This document shows positions 35,901 through 41,900 of a stretch of DNA of 64,000 nucleotides, piece after piece. The notes beneath the pieces are model-generated. The model did not search any database. It was not told the DNA's origin and worked only from the letters and a program-made list of their open reading frames with translations. This stretch comes from Hyposmocoma kahamanoa (lineage: Eukaryota; Arthropoda; Insecta; Lepidoptera; Cosmopterigidae), in the NCBI RefSeq assembly GCF_003589595.1, contig NW_020653718.1, forward strand, positions 3,046,730-3,110,729. Direction: 5' to 3'. Position numbers and translations under genes: made by a program. Position 1 is the stretch's first letter, and each line of letters opens with the position of its first letter.

Positions 35901-38900
35901 AAGCGGTAAATCGAAAATACGCCGCTTTGAAAGAAACTACCTTGTATCTGTTAAGACAGTTAGTCACGAGATGAACGGTATGTACGTATGTTGTGTGTAT
36001 TAAAATAATAGAATTGATCCGAATACCGTTTAATTGATCTGTGATATTCCATCGATAAGACCGTCGGGGGCGTAAGCCGATGCAATCTTGGATGCTTTGT
36101 GGCTTCAGTACCGTTGTTGCGAATTTACTCATGCCTGATTATCGGTAAAGAAAATTACATTACCGTATCTTACGTGATAAATCATTAGTTAATTATATTT
36201 GGTGTGTTGCTTCTGGTCAACAAAAGTGTACCTATATAAGAAACGAAACCATTCGTTCCAATGTTTTTTTAATATGATACGACGACGATTAAGAAGTGCG
36301 TCTGCTGGCAAGCGACACGCCTGTCCATAGCTGTTGCTGTATCTGACTCAGAGTTTTAAATCGAAAATATCTAGGAAATGAAACTATTTTTCCGGATTTA
36401 AATCGCGTATATTTGTTTTTTCAGACAAACCGACGTTTCGGGCCCTTTACAGGTCCCATGGTCACGGTTGACTGAGGTGGTACAGTCTTCAACCAGTTAT
36501 GTCTAATATAGATGCAAACCACCCTATTTTTTCACTATAGTTACAATAGTTATTAATTAAATACCTTATTTTTAATTTTACAAAGAAAACATTCCAATTT
36601 ACGCTACATTAAGTTTTACAAATTATTTTATTGAATGAATTTTTATTAAGTTTAGTTTATTATTAATTATTAATAGAAATTAGAATAAACTAAAACATAT
36701 TAATTAGTACTGCAGTCTTATGTCTGTTTGGGATTTTTCATTAGAGGAAATACTGGATCCCAAACTGGTGGTACGGAGAAACCAGGAAAATCTGTTGAAA
36801 TTAGGACGTTTTTTAATTTCAATGGCCTCTCGCAGCATCTTGGGCAGATAACGGACTTCTTTTGCAAGGACCTGGGGTTTGTCAAACTTCATTAAATGTG
36901 TAGATTTATCCATGACATGCTCGCAGACTGCAGACTTGTTTACGCGACGATTATGATTTAAATCCGGAAAAATAGTTTCATTTCCTATGGGTAACAATCA
37001 CGAAAACCTAAGAATTCGAAAATATCTGTCAATATTTTTGAGAGGAGCACTGCTATTGCGCTCTTCGCCTAAGACTTAAGCTGACAAGACCCATGTGCCT
37101 GCAATCTCACCAACACCCTTACGCTTCAGCACCGAAACGCAGAAATGCTTAGATTAAATAGCTAAGGTGCCAGTATTTCCCTGGATGAACTCTTACACAA
37201 TGAGCTGTAGGTACACTTGGCGGCAGAAATAGATAAGTTGTCAGTAAAGTTTAATAATATACGGCATTTTGCTTAGGGATAATGCCGCCAATATTAATAG
37301 AATTCTTGTCATGCAAAATCGTGGAGTTAGGGTCATTTATGTTAAGAAGAATAATGATAGACATAATGTTAATACGAACAATTAAAATAAACTGGCTGTT
37401 CTTGACAATCGCCTTCACAAAGACACAGATTCATTTAAGGGGCAAATTATACGCTTCAATAATAAGATTCCGGTTGATATTCAAAATTTGCAAGGTTTAA
37501 AAGCATAGTAGACTAACTAACACCTTTCAATACAGTCTCAGTGTAATTGGTAATAAAATTCCATAGCAGCTTAGCTCTTACACGGTGTCTTAACGTATTT
37601 GAAATAAATATTTCAAATGAGTACATGTTTAATTACAAAGTGCAAGTCCTAGAGTTTCTTATTCATTCTTCTGTGGAGAATCTGTCTCACAAATTAGTGG
37701 CAGAGTTTACCGGTCAACCGTGACCATGGGACCTGTAAAGGGCCCGAAACGAAAATAGTTTCATTTCCTATGTGTAACAATCGCGAAAACCTAAGAACTC
37801 GATAAATAAAAATATATTTTTGTACGATTTTGACTTTGAACCTAAAATCGTGTAAATTTGTTTTTTTCAAACACACCAACTTTCCAACAATCCAATCTTC
37901 CAGCCATTTTTATCGTAGGTCTTAAGTTAGACCAGGTCTGCATGCAATTCTGGCAGATTCCCATTTTCGGAAAAGTCCCTTATGGACTGTTGTGGCTAAT
38001 CAGGCTTATGGATGGCTGTTAACTATTTAATTATTATAATAACAGTGCTAGAACTATAACGTACTTTGAGTACCAAGGCAACGTAATTAACCCCGGGGCA
38101 CTAACGCCCAAATCAAAACCAATTTTAAAAAGTTCGTTTCCCGAATTGGTCATACCGGTAATCGAACCCGAGATGACATCTAGAGCCTATGTTAACTGGT
38201 AATTAGTTACAGGTTTTTATCTACAGTGGTGTACAAAAGCTAAACCAGAATTCCTATAGCTTTCCACACTATAACGGAGATGAATAATAATGAAACAATA
38301 CTAAAATTAGATTTGCACTGAGGTCAATATTGATAGTATTGAACTCGGAAACATTAACATTTCGAGGGCGAGTAGGAAGCGGTGCGCGTGCGCACATCAC
38401 CTGATCGTGATCCAGACGAAGACAATAGGCGATTACGTACTTGCGCATAGGCATCTGCGCATCTTAGCGATTGGTACAAAATAGGGTTTTGTGGGTGGGT
38501 GGATTCTATTGCGTTTTTAATTGCTGTAGAAAATTGTCATAACGCAATAGAAGGTTTAGCAGAATTTATTGTAAATAAGATTTAGAAATAAAAATTGAAG
38601 TAAGCTATTTCAGAAACAAAACATCACAGCACAAGTACATTAAGCAATAATGATACATAACATAACAGGGAGAAAAAAAAACATTTAACTAATATATACA
38701 CAAATAACACGAACAAGACGTAAATAGCTACAATATTAAATCTTTAAACTATAAAATGTGCGTGCTTTAGTGTTATAGCAGATCTTGATTAAGTCGCACT
38801 AGAAAATGTATTCATGCAATTTCGCTTAGTGCTAGCATTGTTTTATTTATTGGCACATTAGACGGAAATAATAATTAGTAATAACTAAGTATAGTCCTCC

Positions 38901-41900
38901 TCGAATTTCAAGGCAATTATTGGCAAGAGACAGAGCAGGCCTGAAAGTGGTGTTATCTCATTCCGGAGACAAAAACGCACATTGGCTCGCTGAGACAGAA
39001 TAGAATAGAATTCGTTTATTTGCCAGAATACAGTAATGATAAAGGTCTTAAATAAAATTAGGTACATTGTATTCAACCTGTAAGCAGATGTACAAATATT
39101 AATATCATGTTCGGTTTCTACAGTCAATTGTCCTTCAAATTAATGTAAATTTGCATTTGGAAATTCTTTATTCTTTATTACTATAGAAGCAATGTGTCAA
39201 AAGCTGTTTTGTCAATTGTAATTTAAAAGTATGTCCTTGCAACAATTTTATTTCATTTTGACATGTTGATACTTTATGGCAACGAGGTTGGTCCAAAAGA
39301 TTCATAATTTTTGCTCTAGTCTGCCTTTGATTAATTTCACCACGTGTTTTGAAATATTTAGCATAAGTTTTGACAAATATACAGATATCTCTAAAGTACA
39401 TTACGACAGCGAAGTAAATAATAATTTAGGTTACAGTAAGATTGAGAAGGTGTGCCAATAACTGAATTTAAAGTGACAATAATTGGGTTACTTCAACTCA
39501 AAGTGATTTCGTCTGATTGGCTGCTTTGGACGCTGTGTGAATACAATAACAGTGTGATTGTAATATCTCTATGTAATTTATTGTATATTTAATTACAGAT
39601 TTACTGAAGACATTTTTATCTAGGTTTTTGAAATTAATTTTGTTCTCTAAATCACAGATAGGTACAGTCAACAGCACATCAAGCTACACATTGACGTATC
39701 TTGGTTTTGAATTTCATGTAGTGATAATCATACCAGTTACCTGGCCTCAAACTAAGGAATTCCCTGTAGGTACCATAAATAACAATGCAACTGAATGGTT
39801 CCATAGCCGGGTCAATAGCCGGAACACCCAAACTGGAACCAAATTAGAAAAATTTTCTTCTAAAAAATCCCTTTCGCAAGTTGGTCCCTATTCATTCTTA
39901 CAGATACATTTCAGGCTGAGATAATTTTAAAATCAAAATTAATAACCGCTCAAAACTTATCCCATACAAAACTATCACGATTTCAATAAATTTGTTAAAG
40001 CGAAATGAAGCCATAAGGTATCATATTCAACGGTAGTTACTAGCCTACAGCTGTACTGTTTGCCGTCTTCCAAAGTCATTTTCGTTGTAAGTAACCCAAT
40101 AAGTTTATTTAGAGCCGTTTGTACGGCATGTTGGGTTTTTTGAACAGTCTAAAACGTTTAATATTTAAAATGTTTCAATTTATTTTCAATTATTTGATTG
40201 TTATTCCTCAACCTAATTATAAATTTATAGTCGATTAAAAGGTTTTTCTAGTACTACATTTTGGTTGTGACATACATAAGTCAGTACTACCCAACGCCTA
40301 TGTATTATATATTATTTCATATCTTGTTTAGTTATAAATTTTAACACAGTTAAATTAATAAAAAGAGCACTTACCACGATCACCAACAGTAGCTTTCAGA
40401 CTCCCAACAATGCTTCCGGTCTTCACATCCTCCTTCAAACGAAAATTGTATCTAGGTTTGTCGAATAACGCAGAACCAACACCAGCCGGTATTACGTTTA
40501 CATGAACCATAGCTCCTTGCGCTGCTGTCAGCCCTGCACCATCAGTCGCTGATATCTCAAGATCAAATTTTCCATTGCCTTGTAACAACGACGGTTTTGT
40601 AACAAATATCTCTCCTGTGCTTCTGTCAATTCGGAATATATCATTGTGATTGTTCGTGATTCTATAAGTAACTGTTCCGAATCTGCCCGAATCAGAATCT
40701 GTAGCTGATACAGCGACAATGGGTTCAGTGGATGATATCCTTCCCTCTTTCAAAGAGACGTTGTAGTCCTTCACAGTGAACATTGGTACATTATCGTTAA
40801 TATCAAGCAGTTGGATCTTCACCATTGCAGTCGTGGACAGGCCCCCTGCGAATAAATAATTGGCATGATTGTCGGTGTATTGTTGTAATACGATGTTTAA
40901 TTGACAGCTAGTTGATTTATGCCGATGTTGGCCAATGGAAGATAAAGTTATTGTTGACTCTCAACATTGGTGATATTTGAATATTATAAGCAAGTGTTAA
41001 TTAGCACAACGCTATTGATAATTTAGTTTTGTCGGATTTTTAATTGGAGATGATAATTAGCTCATAATGTCACTTTGAAAAATAATGTTGTCACGTTTAA
41101 TAATCTATGTAGTAATTGTGTTTAGTTCAGTTTTTACTGAGCTCACTAAAACAAAGTTAGTCAAAAAAAGATTTTTCAGTTCTCAATTTTTTTTTTTAAT
41201 ACTCACAAATTATCAAAAGCCTCAGTGAAGTCGATCTTTTAAGACAACGCTTTGTTTTTATCAAAAACTAGTAACCCCTTAAACTTCTGTTTATTTTCTT
41301 TAATTAGAAATTCGTCTATAGTACAGAGAGACACGCACAAACAGTTAAATACACTATTGAAAATCTAATTTTACGATGTCAAGTTTAAGTAGAATTTAAA
41401 CAATTGGTATCCAAATTTGACAATTTATACTGGTTGAACTTACTTTAAGTTGTAGTTTTGGTAATTAAAAAAATATGAATTTTCAAATTTATTTAAGATC
41501 AATATAGTGTACTCTTGCGTGCTGGACTAACAATACCCTTGGTAGGGGATCTGTGCTGTAAATATAGTGCAAAAATAATTACATTTCAAAAAGAAATGAG
41601 GAATAAGAGAGGTTTTGCTAATGGATGAAAACTTGTCAACATATTATAATAATATCGTAGTAAACTAAGTGAACGCTTTGTTCCATAAATGGCATTTTGT
41701 ACAAACCGCGTAGGTAAACTTTAGTGACTAACAGAATAATCTTTGAACTTAATGCGCAAAGGCAGTTTCCTAGCGTAGGATCTTTAAAATATCCAACATA
41801 ATATTGTGGGAACGCGCTTGCCGCCCGGTCGCTGCGCTTCATTCGCTCCGTGGAATGGCGCAGGCGCAGGTTTCGCTCCGGTTTCAAACGAGACGGTTAC

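Larger units (their letters stand above)
36285..37235 (+). repeat. LR5 copy split by a Penelope-like insertion
   Basis: The left part (36285-36372) has CGACACGCCTGTCCATAGCT and GACTCAGAGTTTTAAATCG; the right part (37016-37235) has GAGGAGCACTGCTATTGCGC, GACAAGACCCATGTGCCTGC, TTCCCTGGATGAACTC. The 12-bp TCGAAAATATCT is duplicated on both sides of the insert. Confidence 0.78.
23021..40374 (-). other. ds: ds giant intron, 17.35 kb
   Basis: Donor CGTG|GTAAGTG at 40374, acceptor TTCTTCACCAG at 23021. Filled with SINEs, LR4/LR5 repeats, LINE tails and Penelope-like pieces listed below. No further cadherin motif (DxNDNxP or LDRE) was found in it. Stretches around 27100-27650, 31100-32400 and 38200-39600 hold only AT-rich DNA to my reading. 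Confidence 0.75.

Noticed and set aside
23021..40374. Additional hidden ds exons in the giant intron
   Set aside because: No DxNDNxP or LDRE coding pattern was found on the - strand, and the flanking exons already join in phase (GDRG-KQTIRY).
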